A stretch of 64,000 nucleotides of DNA, taken from assembly GCA_046294625.1 (NCBI GenBank), contig JBKBKN010000007.1:1-64000 (forward strand). Reading direction: 5' to 3'. Within the stretch, counting starts at the first letter, position 1; every line of letters begins with the position of its first letter. Of this stretch, positions 8,280 to 15,898 are shown in pieces. The position numbers and the translations under genes are program-made. Under the pieces are notes generated by a model. It was given only the letters and a program-made list of their open reading frames with translations. It ran no database searches and was not told the DNA's origin. The stretch is from JBKBKN01 sp046294625. GTDB taxonomy: Bacteria > Bacteroidota > Bacteroidia > M30B66.

Positions 8280-9887
8280 TTAAGCCTTCACAAACTTTCC
8301 TCTTTTCACTCCCTGCGAAGTTTGCACTTCGATGAGATAAATGCCCGAAGCCAACTCTGGAATCGCGATTTGATAGATACCTTGGGCAGAAATCACTTCT
8401 TGCTTCATAACCTTTCCACTCAGGTCGAAAATCCGAACCTGACGAATAGCTTCATTCGCAGACTCGATAAAAAGCTGATTGCTAGCCGGATTGGGGTACC
8501 ATAAAACATCTACAGCATTCGTGGCAACGTTTGCGACATTGGTCACATCCTGATATTCCCATTTCGATACGATTACATCAGCAGTGCCGTCAGGTCCATT
8601 GTTGCTATGTGCCCAGCCATTCACAGAGCGTGTTCTCCCCACAGTGTATAAAAATGCATTATTGGGCGTGAATGCCGTTGCGTGACCAAAATCGGCATTG
8701 CTGCCTCCTTTACGAATGGTATTAAGTGTGTCACCGTTAACGGCATTAATTTTTAAATACCAAGCGTCGAAACCTCCAAAAGCTTCAGCGACAGCTGTAC
8801 CATTCGTGCTTCTTGTTACAGCGCTTATCCATAAATTACCTAATCCATCAACACTTAGGTCATAAGGATACTCCAAATCCGTGCCGCCATAAGATCTATC
8901 CCAAACTTTTGCACCATTAAAGTCAAACGCAGCCAGCCAGCAGTCGGCCATACCTCCGTTGTATTGTGTCACATCAAGCCCGGTGGCACCAACTCTGGAA
9001 GAAACATAGATTCGATTACCAATCAGGGCTAGCCCACCTGGAGCATCTTGTGTAGGGGAACCGGTTACTTTTTTCAACGTTTGTTCACCTGTGGCACTGT
9101 AGCGGCAAAGCAGAATATCATCTGTATTGAAGTCATTGAAATTGCCGCTTACACCCATTAGCCAGAATCCTTGATTGTTGGGTAGCTCCACTGCATTGAA
9201 AAAAGTTTCGATCCAATCATCATTGTTAACCACGCCGCTCGTGATGCCTTGCCACTGGATAGCCCCTGCTGCATTGGTTTTTACTACCCATGCTTCACTG
9301 GAGCCGGCATGGCTGCTGGTGTTAATGTCGCCATCAATACTGGCCGTTTCACCATACATCAGATAACCTCCGTCTGAAACAGGAATGATACCAAAGAAAG
9401 CATCAATTAAAGAACCTCCGTATGTTCTAAGCCATAATACTTCTCCGGTTTGGGAATTAATTTTTGCTGCAAATGCATCGAATAAACCTCTGTTTGAAGG
9501 AAAAGCGCCAGTGCTGCTTGCTGTTCTTCCAGTAATCAACAGATTGTTGTCACTATCAAATACAATCCTGAAAGCCCTATCTGAGTCGTCTCCACCAATC
9601 ACACGCGTCCAAAGTGTATCTCCCTGTGGATTAAGTTTAAATACCCACACATCGTCCGATCCGGCATTGCTGGTTAGAAACCCGTCGTTTGACGCAGAAT
9701 AAGTGCAGACATACAAATTAGCATTGGCATCGGCCACAGCTGAGACATGAGGTGCTCCGGGAAATCCGCTGCCAAATCCGGCAGGCTCATCGGCGCTTCC
9801 ACCAAAACATCGTGTCCATAAACTATCGGTTTGGGCAGTTAAGCCAAGGTGGCTAAGTAACAAGATTGAAAAAACTATATGTCTCAT
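8280..9887 (-). CDS. Secreted beta-propeller-like protein with T9SS type A sorting domain
   Basis: About 535 residues. The signal peptide MRHIVFSILLLSHLGLTAQ begins at the ATG at 9887. The frame stays open to 9944, but a perfect -7 box at 9906-9913 lies between, so the longer start is excluded. The body is a series of repeats around D-x-W-x-x-K-x-N-x-x-G-D-T-L-W and Y-G-G-x-x-x-D motifs, the SBBP-like pattern that builds propellers in Bacteroidota surface proteins. The last 75 residues form a type A sorting domain: YPNPASNQLFIE, FDLSGKVMK, LASGIYLIEV and a basic end. Expected to be exported by the Sec and type IX systems. Its specific function is unknown. Confidence 0.9.
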   Translation of the reverse strand: MRHIVFSILLLSHLGLTAQTDSLWTRCFGGSADEPAGFGSGFPGAPHVSAVADANANLYVCTYSASNDGFLTSNAGSDDVWVFKLNPQGDTLWTRVIGGDDSDRAFRIVFDSDNNLLITGRTASSTGAFPSNRGLFDAFAAKINSQTGEVLWLRTYGGSLIDAFFGIIPVSDGGYLMYGETASIDGDINTSSHAGSSEAWVVKTNAAGAIQWQGITSGVVNNDDWIETFFNAVELPNNQGFWLMGVSGNFNDFNTDDILLCRYSATGEQTLKKVTGSPTQDAPGGLALIGNRIYVSSRVGATGLDVTQYNGGMADCWLAAFDFNGAKVWDRSYGGTDLEYPYDLSVDGLGNLWISAVTRSTNGTAVAEAFGGFDAWYLKINAVNGDTLNTIRKGGSNADFGHATAFTPNNAFLYTVGRTRSVNGWAHSNNGPDGTADVIVSKWEYQDVTNVANVATNAVDVLWYPNPASNQLFIESANEAIRQVRIFDLSGKVMKQEVISAQGIYQIAIPELASGIYLIEVQTSQGVKRGKFVKA

Positions 9888-9905
9888 AAGTGCGAAATTT
9901 TTATG

Positions 9906-9913
9906 CAAAGTTA
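9906..9913 (-). promoter_or_regulatory. -7 box of the T9SS cargo gene at 8.3-9.9 kb
   Basis: The minus strand reads TAACTTTG, a perfect TAnnTTTG, 18 nt upstream of the chosen ATG at 9887. Confidence 0.65.
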
Positions 9914-10063
9914 AGCATATCAATACATCGCGCCAAAAGGTCAATTTGCATCCTTCTTATTGAAGCTGTTTAGCAAGATGTAAATAGGTGAAGTCCATAG
10001 GAACTGAAAAATATAACCTGAAAAAATCAACAGCTGTGTAACATTTAAAGTAGCAGACTATCT

Positions 10064-10071
10064 TACCTTTG
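10064..10071 (+). promoter_or_regulatory. -7 box of the aspartyl protease gene
   Basis: TACCTTTG is a perfect TAnnTTTG, 14 nt upstream of the ATG at 10086. Confidence 0.6.
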
Positions 10072-10085
10072 TTTCGAATTCGATT

Positions 10086-11063
10086 ATGGCGAAGCTTTAC
10101 TATATTTTGGTGATTTTGATCAGCATCGTAAATATGAGTGAAATTTCAGCGCAATCTGAAACAAAAGCTGATGATTTCATCCTTCAGTTTTACGGTCATG
10201 AGGCCTATCCACGACCAAAGCCCATTATCGAAGATAAAAGACTTTCCTTGCCTTTTAAAAGGGCCGGAAATTTGATTTTTATTGAAGCATTTATTGATGG
10301 AACCTATGGCGATTTCATTCTCGATACCGGAGCACCTCATTTGGTGCTGAATAAAAAATATTTCCCCAATGCGCCATATTTGGCCAGCATTGAAGGGGCG
10401 GGAATTACGGGTGGCATCAGCAAGGTGATACAATCAAAGGTGAAAGAGATCGACTTTGGCGGATTGCGCTTTGTAAATGTTCATACCGACTTAATCGACC
10501 TTTCGCATTTAGAAGAGCGTAAAGGCGAAAATATTTTCGGGTTACTGGGAATTAGCCTGTTCAGTAAATTTGAAATGATTATTGATTATCAGGCTGCAGT
10601 GATTATCTTGCATCCGCTTGGCAAGAAGGGTGTTAGAATGCTGGAAGATAGTCTGACTAACCACATTGACCTGCAGCCCAAAATACCCCTTGAAATCAAT
10701 CATAAAGTAATCATTGTGGAAGGTGAAATCAATCAGAAAAAACTTAGGTTTTGTCTCGATACCGGGGCAGAATCGAATGTAATCAATGCCAACCTTTCCA
10801 GAAAAGTACTCGATGGAGTAGAGATCATTCGAAAAGTAAATGTGAGCGGTGCGGGTGCAAAACGCTCAGAAGCACTTTTAGGCAACATTAAAACATTGCG
10901 ATTAGGTAATCGACAGTTTGATGATATGCGAACTACGGTGATGAACCTCAGTGGTCTTTCACAAATCTATGGCACTTATATTGATGGAATGCTTGGCTAC
11001 GACTTTCTTGTGCAATCTACGGTTTGTATAAACTTTTACAAAGAGGAGATGAGTATATGGTAG
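10086..11063 (+). CDS. Secreted retropepsin-like aspartyl protease with two DTG lobes
   Basis: This 325-residue protein has a signal peptide (MAKLYYILVILISIVNMSEISAQ). Two copies of the aspartyl-protease lobe are visible: FILDTGAPHLVL near residue 79 and FCLDTGAESNVI near residue 223. Each is followed by a hydrophobic-G segment typical of clan AA proteases (FGLLGISLFSKFEMIIDY and GMLGYDFLVQ). A single chain carrying two DTG lobes can form a pepsin-like active site by itself. Its substrate is unknown. The stop codon overlaps the start of the next gene (four CBM48-like modules) by 7 nt, so the two are translationally coupled and probably work together outside the cytoplasm. Confidence 0.85.
   Translation: MAKLYYILVILISIVNMSEISAQSETKADDFILQFYGHEAYPRPKPIIEDKRLSLPFKRAGNLIFIEAFIDGTYGDFILDTGAPHLVLNKKYFPNAPYLASIEGAGITGGISKVIQSKVKEIDFGGLRFVNVHTDLIDLSHLEERKGENIFGLLGISLFSKFEMIIDYQAAVIILHPLGKKGVRMLEDSLTNHIDLQPKIPLEINHKVIIVEGEINQKKLRFCLDTGAESNVINANLSRKVLDGVEIIRKVNVSGAGAKRSEALLGNIKTLRLGNRQFDDMRTTVMNLSGLSQIYGTYIDGMLGYDFLVQSTVCINFYKEEMSIW
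11042..11048 (+). promoter_or_regulatory. Shine-Dalgarno site that fixes the start of the CBM48 gene
   Basis: AGAGGAG lies 8 nt before the ATG at 11057. Such sites are rare in this genome. It selects 11057 over the in-frame start at 11024, which would put charged residues ahead of the signal peptide. Confidence 0.55.
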
Positions 11064-12502
11064 CAAGCATCAACATCAAATTCCTATCAGCTATCTTGTT
11101 CTTGCTCTGTGCCGGAAAAATTATCGGACAGCAGCAAAACAAAGTATTTGTGGAAGATGGTCGCATGTATTTGCGTGTAGATTTTGATATCAACAAAAAA
11201 AGCTTAGACTCGCTCATCATAGAGTTTGACCTGCAACAATCAGGAATTATTCAAGCATTGAAATATGGCGACACTGACAGCCTTAAAAACTCAGGATGGA
11301 CACTCTTTAGCATAACACCACAGTATCTTATTGTAAGCCGAAAACTGGAAGAATTGTCGAATGTGGAAGCATTCGAAAAAAAATTCTGGCTAAGCGAAAA
11401 TGTATGGCCCGACAAACCCGGCACAGTGAATGACTATTTTGTTAGATTTGGGTTCAACCGATTCAAAAATCGCACAGTATGGGATGGGAAAGGCAATGAG
11501 ACTGTTTTTGTTTTGAAAGGAAATCAGCAGGCTAATCGGGTGTATCTCTCAGGAAGTTTTAACGAATGGAGCACACTGCGTAATGCAATGTCAAAGACCG
11601 ATAGCGGATGGGTAGCGAAGGTGAATTTACAACCCGGCAAGCATCTGTATAAGTTTATCGTGGATGGGAAGTGGATCAATGACCCGATGAATGAACAAAA
11701 AGAGTCCGACGGATACATGGGTCGAAACTCTATTTTCTTTAAATGCAACCATGTATTTACCCTGCCGGGAAACCTGAATGCAAAAAGGGTATTAATAAGC
11801 GGGAGCTTCAATTATTGGAACGAAAAAGATGCCCGTCTTGATAAAATGGCTGATGGATGGTCGCTGCCCGTGTATTTGCAACAAGGAAGTTATGAGTATC
11901 GATTTATTGTCGATGGTCGTTGGATGACCGATCCCCTCAATCCCAAAACAGTGAAAAATGAATTTGGCGAAGACAATTCCTTTCTGAGTTTTGGCAAGAA
12001 AACCACTTTTTATTTAGATGGCTATCCGGATGCCAAACAGGTGTTTCTCGCTGGAGAATTCAACAATTGGCGCGCTAATATTGCCCTGCAACGACAAGGA
12101 AAAGGCTGGGCAGTGGATTATGCAATCAAACCAGGCAATTATCATTTCAAATATCTGGTGGACGGCAATTGGATTTTTGACCCATTGGCCGATGATGTGG
12201 TGCAATATGGCACAAACGACATTCAGTCCGTTAGATTCATTGAACCCAATTATACCTTCCGTTTAAATGACTATACTAATGCAAAAAAAGTGATCGTCAC
12301 CGGCAGTTTTAATAATTGGAACGAAAAAGCCTTTAGCATGCAACGCGATGCCCAAGGTTGGTTTCTCAACGTGTTTTTACCCCCGGGAAAGATACTCTAT
12401 AAGTTTATAGTAGATGGCCAATGGATTACCGACCCTAAAGCCGTGCAAAATGAGAAAAATGAGCATGGTACCTATAATTCAGTGTTGCTGATGAAGAGAT
12501 GA
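11057..12502 (+). CDS. Secreted protein made of four tandem CBM48/AMPK-type glycogen-binding-like modules
   Basis: 481 residues from the ATG at 11057, with signal peptide MVASINIKFLSAILFLLCAG. An N-terminal region of about 140 residues of unknown fold is followed by four modules of about 80 residues. Each has the pattern V-x-L-x-G-x-F-N-x-W ... G-W ... PG-x-x-x-Y-K-F-I-V-D-G-x-W ... DP. This is the carbohydrate-binding E-set fold of CBM48 and of the AMPK beta subunit. No catalytic domain is recognised. The gene overlaps the aspartyl protease gene by 7 nt and is probably co-expressed with it. In this family the tryptophans contact alpha-glucan; whether these modules bind sugar is inference. 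Confidence 0.88.
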   Translation: MVASINIKFLSAILFLLCAGKIIGQQQNKVFVEDGRMYLRVDFDINKKSLDSLIIEFDLQQSGIIQALKYGDTDSLKNSGWTLFSITPQYLIVSRKLEELSNVEAFEKKFWLSENVWPDKPGTVNDYFVRFGFNRFKNRTVWDGKGNETVFVLKGNQQANRVYLSGSFNEWSTLRNAMSKTDSGWVAKVNLQPGKHLYKFIVDGKWINDPMNEQKESDGYMGRNSIFFKCNHVFTLPGNLNAKRVLISGSFNYWNEKDARLDKMADGWSLPVYLQQGSYEYRFIVDGRWMTDPLNPKTVKNEFGEDNSFLSFGKKTTFYLDGYPDAKQVFLAGEFNNWRANIALQRQGKGWAVDYAIKPGNYHFKYLVDGNWIFDPLADDVVQYGTNDIQSVRFIEPNYTFRLNDYTNAKKVIVTGSFNNWNEKAFSMQRDAQGWFLNVFLPPGKILYKFIVDGQWITDPKAVQNEKNEHGTYNSVLLMKR

Positions 12503-12510
12503 GAAAGTTA

Positions 12511-13140
12511 TTAAGACCCTGATAAAACCTTCTCAAACCCTTCCCATACAAAACGGTATGGCAATTGGGCATCGGCTCCGGCATAATCCACGCCTATACG
12601 GGGCAATCGGGTAATAGACAAATCAGCATAGTGAAATTCGCTCTCTTGCACTTGAATCCAGGTGGGATCAAGCAATGACTTTCCACTCATGGAGGTGTGA
12701 AAACCTAATGTCTGTGCTGCTGCACCCGGCCCGATTCCAATTCTATGCGTCATTTTGTTTTTACCCCTTCTTTCTAAAACGCTTTCATAGCCACTGACAG
12801 GAATCACGCCGCGCAAGAGCACCGCCTTAGGATCACCTTCTTCCGAGGTCACAAAATTGAACAAGTGGTGAATGCCATAACACAAATAAATGTAAGCCAC
12901 ACCTCCCTGCTGATACATCACTTCATTGCGTGGAGTGCGCTTACCTCCAAAAGCATGGCACGCTCTGTCGTGCACACCATTGTAGGCTTCGGTTTCTACG
13001 ATAATGACTTCCACCACTCTGTCATCCACTATGCTAATGATTTTCTTGCCGATCAGCTCCTCGGCTATTTGGAGCACATCATTTCTTTGATAAAACGATT
13101 CAGGCAATGAATTATACGCGGACAAATCGATGTTTTTCAT
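12511..13140 (-). CDS. DNA-3-methyladenine glycosylase, AAG/MPG family
   Basis: This 209-residue base-excision repair enzyme removes alkylated purines. Family landmarks are IVETEAYNG (with the catalytic Glu), DRACHAFGGKRTPRNEVMYQQGG, AYIYLCYGIHHLFN (with the intercalating Tyr) and the late RIGIGPGAAAQTLG. Length is typical for bacterial members. The first 29 nt overlap the 3' end of recQ on the same strand, so it is the second gene of a recQ-MPG repair operon and is likely translated by coupling. Confidence 0.94.
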   Translation of the reverse strand: MKNIDLSAYNSLPESFYQRNDVLQIAEELIGKKIISIVDDRVVEVIIVETEAYNGVHDRACHAFGGKRTPRNEVMYQQGGVAYIYLCYGIHHLFNFVTSEEGDPKAVLLRGVIPVSGYESVLERRGKNKMTHRIGIGPGAAAQTLGFHTSMSGKSLLDPTWIQVQESEFHYADLSITRLPRIGVDYAGADAQLPYRFVWEGFEKVLSGS

Positions 13141-15031
13141 CTTCTTTAATCAGTTCCATATCAATTAATCTCCTGAGTGCCGGAAAGAGCAAAGCTTTGT
13201 CTATCCCGTTGATTTGCTTCAACTCATTCACTTCAAGGGCACGTTCTTTTAGGCTTTCCAATATAATCTCCATCGACTTGCTTACACGCTCATCGATTCC
13301 CTGCTTAGTTTGCTGCTCAATGCACACATCGCATTTGCCACAGGGTTTGGCATCATGCTCACCAAAATAGCTGACCAATTTCACACTTCGGCAGGTGCGC
13401 TGATCGTTCACATAATCTAACATCGCGCTTACCCTTTGCTGAAAAGCATCTATTCTTTTCTTATATCGTGCTGATGAGATTGGCAAACGATCGGGATGTT
13501 GCCGCTCCATATTGAAATAAATTTGAGGCTTCTCCACGGCGGGATAATAACGCGCCAAATCAATCTTGTGAAAATAAGCCAGCATCTGCTTCACTTTATC
13601 TTCGGTCAAGCCAAGTTTTTGCGCCAATTCACGCGGATGAATCACCGAAAAATCGGTAAATAATCCTGAATAAGACCTTAGCAATGTCTTAATCATGGGC
13701 TCAAAAGCGGGATTGAGCAATTCAAATTCATACACCTTCAAATGATCTAAGATGAACATAAACCGATGCTGACTTTCCGGATTCTCGATATAGGTAAACA
13801 GACCGTCCTGCTCAATAAATTTGAGTGCATGATGACACTCTAAGGGGTTTATTTTAAATTTTTTACAAAAATCAAGCAAATCAAAAGAGTAAACAGCATC
13901 TTTCCCGGCATTTACCGGTAGCTGCAAATAATTGCAAACAAAATTGTAAATAGCCTTGATGCGGTCAAATGGTGGAAACTGCATGTTTGCCCTTTTCTCT
14001 AATTCGAGCATATCGGCTTCGTCGGTTAAAAGCACAGCATAGGCTCTCTTTTCATCTCGGCCTCCCCTACCCGCTTCCTGAAAATAGGCTTCGGGGGCAT
14101 CTGGCAAATCGAGATGAATCACCGTGCGCACATCAGGTTTATCTATGCCCATGCCAAAAGCATTGGTGCACACCACCACACGTATTTTATTGTCAATCCA
14201 CCATTCCTGACGGAGCTTACGGGTGATATTGTCAAGTCCTGCATGGTAAAAAGTTGCCGTGATTCCATTCTTCTCAAGTATGGCTGCGGTTTCTTCGGTC
14301 TTTTTTCGAATGCGCACATACACAACTGATGAACCGGGTACTTTATTTAAAATTTCTACCAACTTTCTGGTTTTATCTGAACAATACCGAACTGCATAAG
14401 TCAGATTAGACCTAACAAAACTCTTCCGAAACACTTTAGCTTGGTGATATTGCAGTTTTTCAATCAAATCTTCAGCTACTATTGGCGTGGCCGTTGCTGT
14501 CAAGGCAATGTGTTTACTGTTTTTCAATAAGGGTTTAATTTCTGCTATTTTCAAATAGGCAGGTCTGAAATCGTATCCCCATTGCGAAATACAATGCGCT
14601 TCGTCTATTGCCAAAAGGCGAATATCCAAATTGGGCAGGTATTCTCTGAAATTTTCTGATGCAAGTCTTTCGGGCGATACATACAAAAACTGAATTTCTC
14701 CCTGAAGGCATTTTTCCATGGTATGTTCCACTTCATCGCGGCGCATCATAGACGAAATAGCTGCTGCCTTGACACCTCTTCGCTCGAGTTGATAAACCTG
14801 ATCGTTCATTAATGCAATCAGCGGTGAAATCACAAGAGATATTCCACCCAATGCCAATCCGGGCACTTGAAAGCAAACCGATTTGCCACCTCCGGTAGGC
14901 AATAAGGCCAAGGTATCATGTCCATCTAGCACGGATTGAATAATATCCTGCTGCAAAGGCCTGAACTGATCATAGCCCCAGTATTGCTTTAAGATATGAT
15001 GGATGTCTTGATTGGGCATAATATGATGCAA
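13112..15031 (-). CDS. recQ: ATP-dependent DNA helicase RecQ
   Basis: A 639-residue superfamily 2 helicase that unwinds recombination and replication intermediates 3' to 5'. Visible motifs are motif 0 (FRPLQQDII), motif I (LPTGGGKS, about residues 41-48), motif II (DEAHCISQWGYDFRP), motif III (ALTATAT), motif V (GMGIDKPDVRTV) and motif VI (EAGRGGRD). The RQC zinc-binding cysteines are in CRSVKLVSYFGEHDAKPCGKCDVC. The C-terminus is a winged-helix-like segment; I see no clear HRDC domain. A second in-frame ATG at 15019 is an equally possible start. The 3' end overlaps the MPG glycosylase gene by 29 nt. Confidence 0.95.
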   Translation of the reverse strand: MHHIMPNQDIHHILKQYWGYDQFRPLQQDIIQSVLDGHDTLALLPTGGGKSVCFQVPGLALGGISLVISPLIALMNDQVYQLERRGVKAAAISSMMRRDEVEHTMEKCLQGEIQFLYVSPERLASENFREYLPNLDIRLLAIDEAHCISQWGYDFRPAYLKIAEIKPLLKNSKHIALTATATPIVAEDLIEKLQYHQAKVFRKSFVRSNLTYAVRYCSDKTRKLVEILNKVPGSSVVYVRIRKKTEETAAILEKNGITATFYHAGLDNITRKLRQEWWIDNKIRVVVCTNAFGMGIDKPDVRTVIHLDLPDAPEAYFQEAGRGGRDEKRAYAVLLTDEADMLELEKRANMQFPPFDRIKAIYNFVCNYLQLPVNAGKDAVYSFDLLDFCKKFKINPLECHHALKFIEQDGLFTYIENPESQHRFMFILDHLKVYEFELLNPAFEPMIKTLLRSYSGLFTDFSVIHPRELAQKLGLTEDKVKQMLAYFHKIDLARYYPAVEKPQIYFNMERQHPDRLPISSARYKKRIDAFQQRVSAMLDYVNDQRTCRSVKLVSYFGEHDAKPCGKCDVCIEQQTKQGIDERVSKSMEIILESLKERALEVNELKQINGIDKALLFPALRRLIDMELIKEDEKHRFVRV

Positions 15032-15093
15032 ATATCCGCATAATATGCCCTTGAAGCCCGGACAAGTAGAGAAGAATTATAGATTAAACCCAA

Positions 15094-15159
15094 ATTACGC
15101 ATTAAAAAATGCGTAATCGACAAAGTGTTTAGTAATCAATTCCAAAGGATTGGAATTGA
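15094..15159. repeat. Two perfect 10-bp inverted repeats in the NTPase-recQ spacer
   Basis: ATTACGCATT (15094-15103) / AATGCGTAAT (15108-15117) with an AAAA loop, and TCAATTCCAA (15136-15145) / TTGGAATTGA (15150-15159) with an AGGA loop. Neither is followed by a long U-tract in minus-strand sense, so operators or RNA hairpins are as likely as terminators. Apart from these the 195-nt spacer (15032-15227) holds only a five-codon frame (15193-15210, minus strand) behind a perfect AGGAGGT. Confidence 0.6.
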
Positions 15160-15227
15160 AACAATCACCAGATCGGGGTTACTCAAACTAAATCAAATAG
15201 TTCGGCTCATTGTTCACCTCCTATTGA

Positions 15228-15773
15228 TTAATTTGGGTTAAAAATACCTAATGCCTTGAGCACATAATCTGCTCTTGACTCGATACTCATCTTAGGCAAC
15301 AAGAGCAAAGTGTATCCATAACGGCCATAGCTCTCCATAATCGCATCATGCACTTTCACAGCATAGTCAAACGATTGTGGTCTCGCTTCATCATTCACAT
15401 AAATCTCTTTCCAGGGTGGAGTTATAAAAACCACCGTATGATAGCTCCTTTCCAAACAGGCCTGATGAATATTATCAGGAATTGGTTTGCCGTCAGCTAT
15501 AAGAAATGCAGCAATATCCGGAATGCCACGGTCAAAAAAACTCCATGCTCTCGGAAGGGCAATGTCGTAATGATCTGTGCGGCCTTCGAGCACCTGAAGA
15601 CTAAAAATATCTACATCATTCCAGGGTGTAGCCTGAGCATCTGTAGCCAATGCCCGATCGATAATTTGACGTGCCACTTCATGAAATACCCTGTAACCGC
15701 GACGCTCTAGCTCATCTATGATGCTCGACTTCCCGAATCCGGGGCCTCCGGTTATAACTACTCTTCTATTCAT
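15228..15773 (-). CDS. Small AAA_28/NadR-like P-loop NTPase
   Basis: 181 residues from the ATG at 15773. The P-loop GGPGFGKSS lies at about residues 8-16. FHEVARQIIDRAL, SFFDRGIPDIAAF and VVFITPPWKEIYVNDEARPQ match the AAA_28 group of predicted kinases or ATPases related to the NadR ribosylnicotinamide kinase domain. The substrate is unknown. The frame stays open to a TTG at 15800, but a near-consensus -7 sequence lies around 15785-15792 and family members begin at the residues directly before the P-loop, so the ATG is preferred. It stands alone on the minus strand, upstream of recQ. Confidence 0.8.
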   Translation of the reverse strand: MNRRVVITGGPGFGKSSIIDELERRGYRVFHEVARQIIDRALATDAQATPWNDVDIFSLQVLEGRTDHYDIALPRAWSFFDRGIPDIAAFLIADGKPIPDNIHQACLERSYHTVVFITPPWKEIYVNDEARPQSFDYAVKVHDAIMESYGRYGYTLLLLPKMSIESRADYVLKALGIFNPN

Positions 15774-15898
15774 GAATTTAGGATCGCAAAGTAAATTCAA
15801 AATCGCTACAAAATTGGAAGAACTTAATTGGTCTTGGCAAATGTTTGAGCGCTTTGATATAATCAGGGTTCTCAGGCTTTTACCTATTTTTACCGATC

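Noticed and set aside
9888..9944. N-terminal extension of the T9SS cargo at 8.3-9.9 kb
   Set aside because: A perfect -7 box lies inside it and the signal peptide begins at 9887.
15193..15210. Five-codon frame behind a perfect AGGAGGT on the minus strand
   Set aside because: Too short to call as a gene; kept only as part of the spacer observation.
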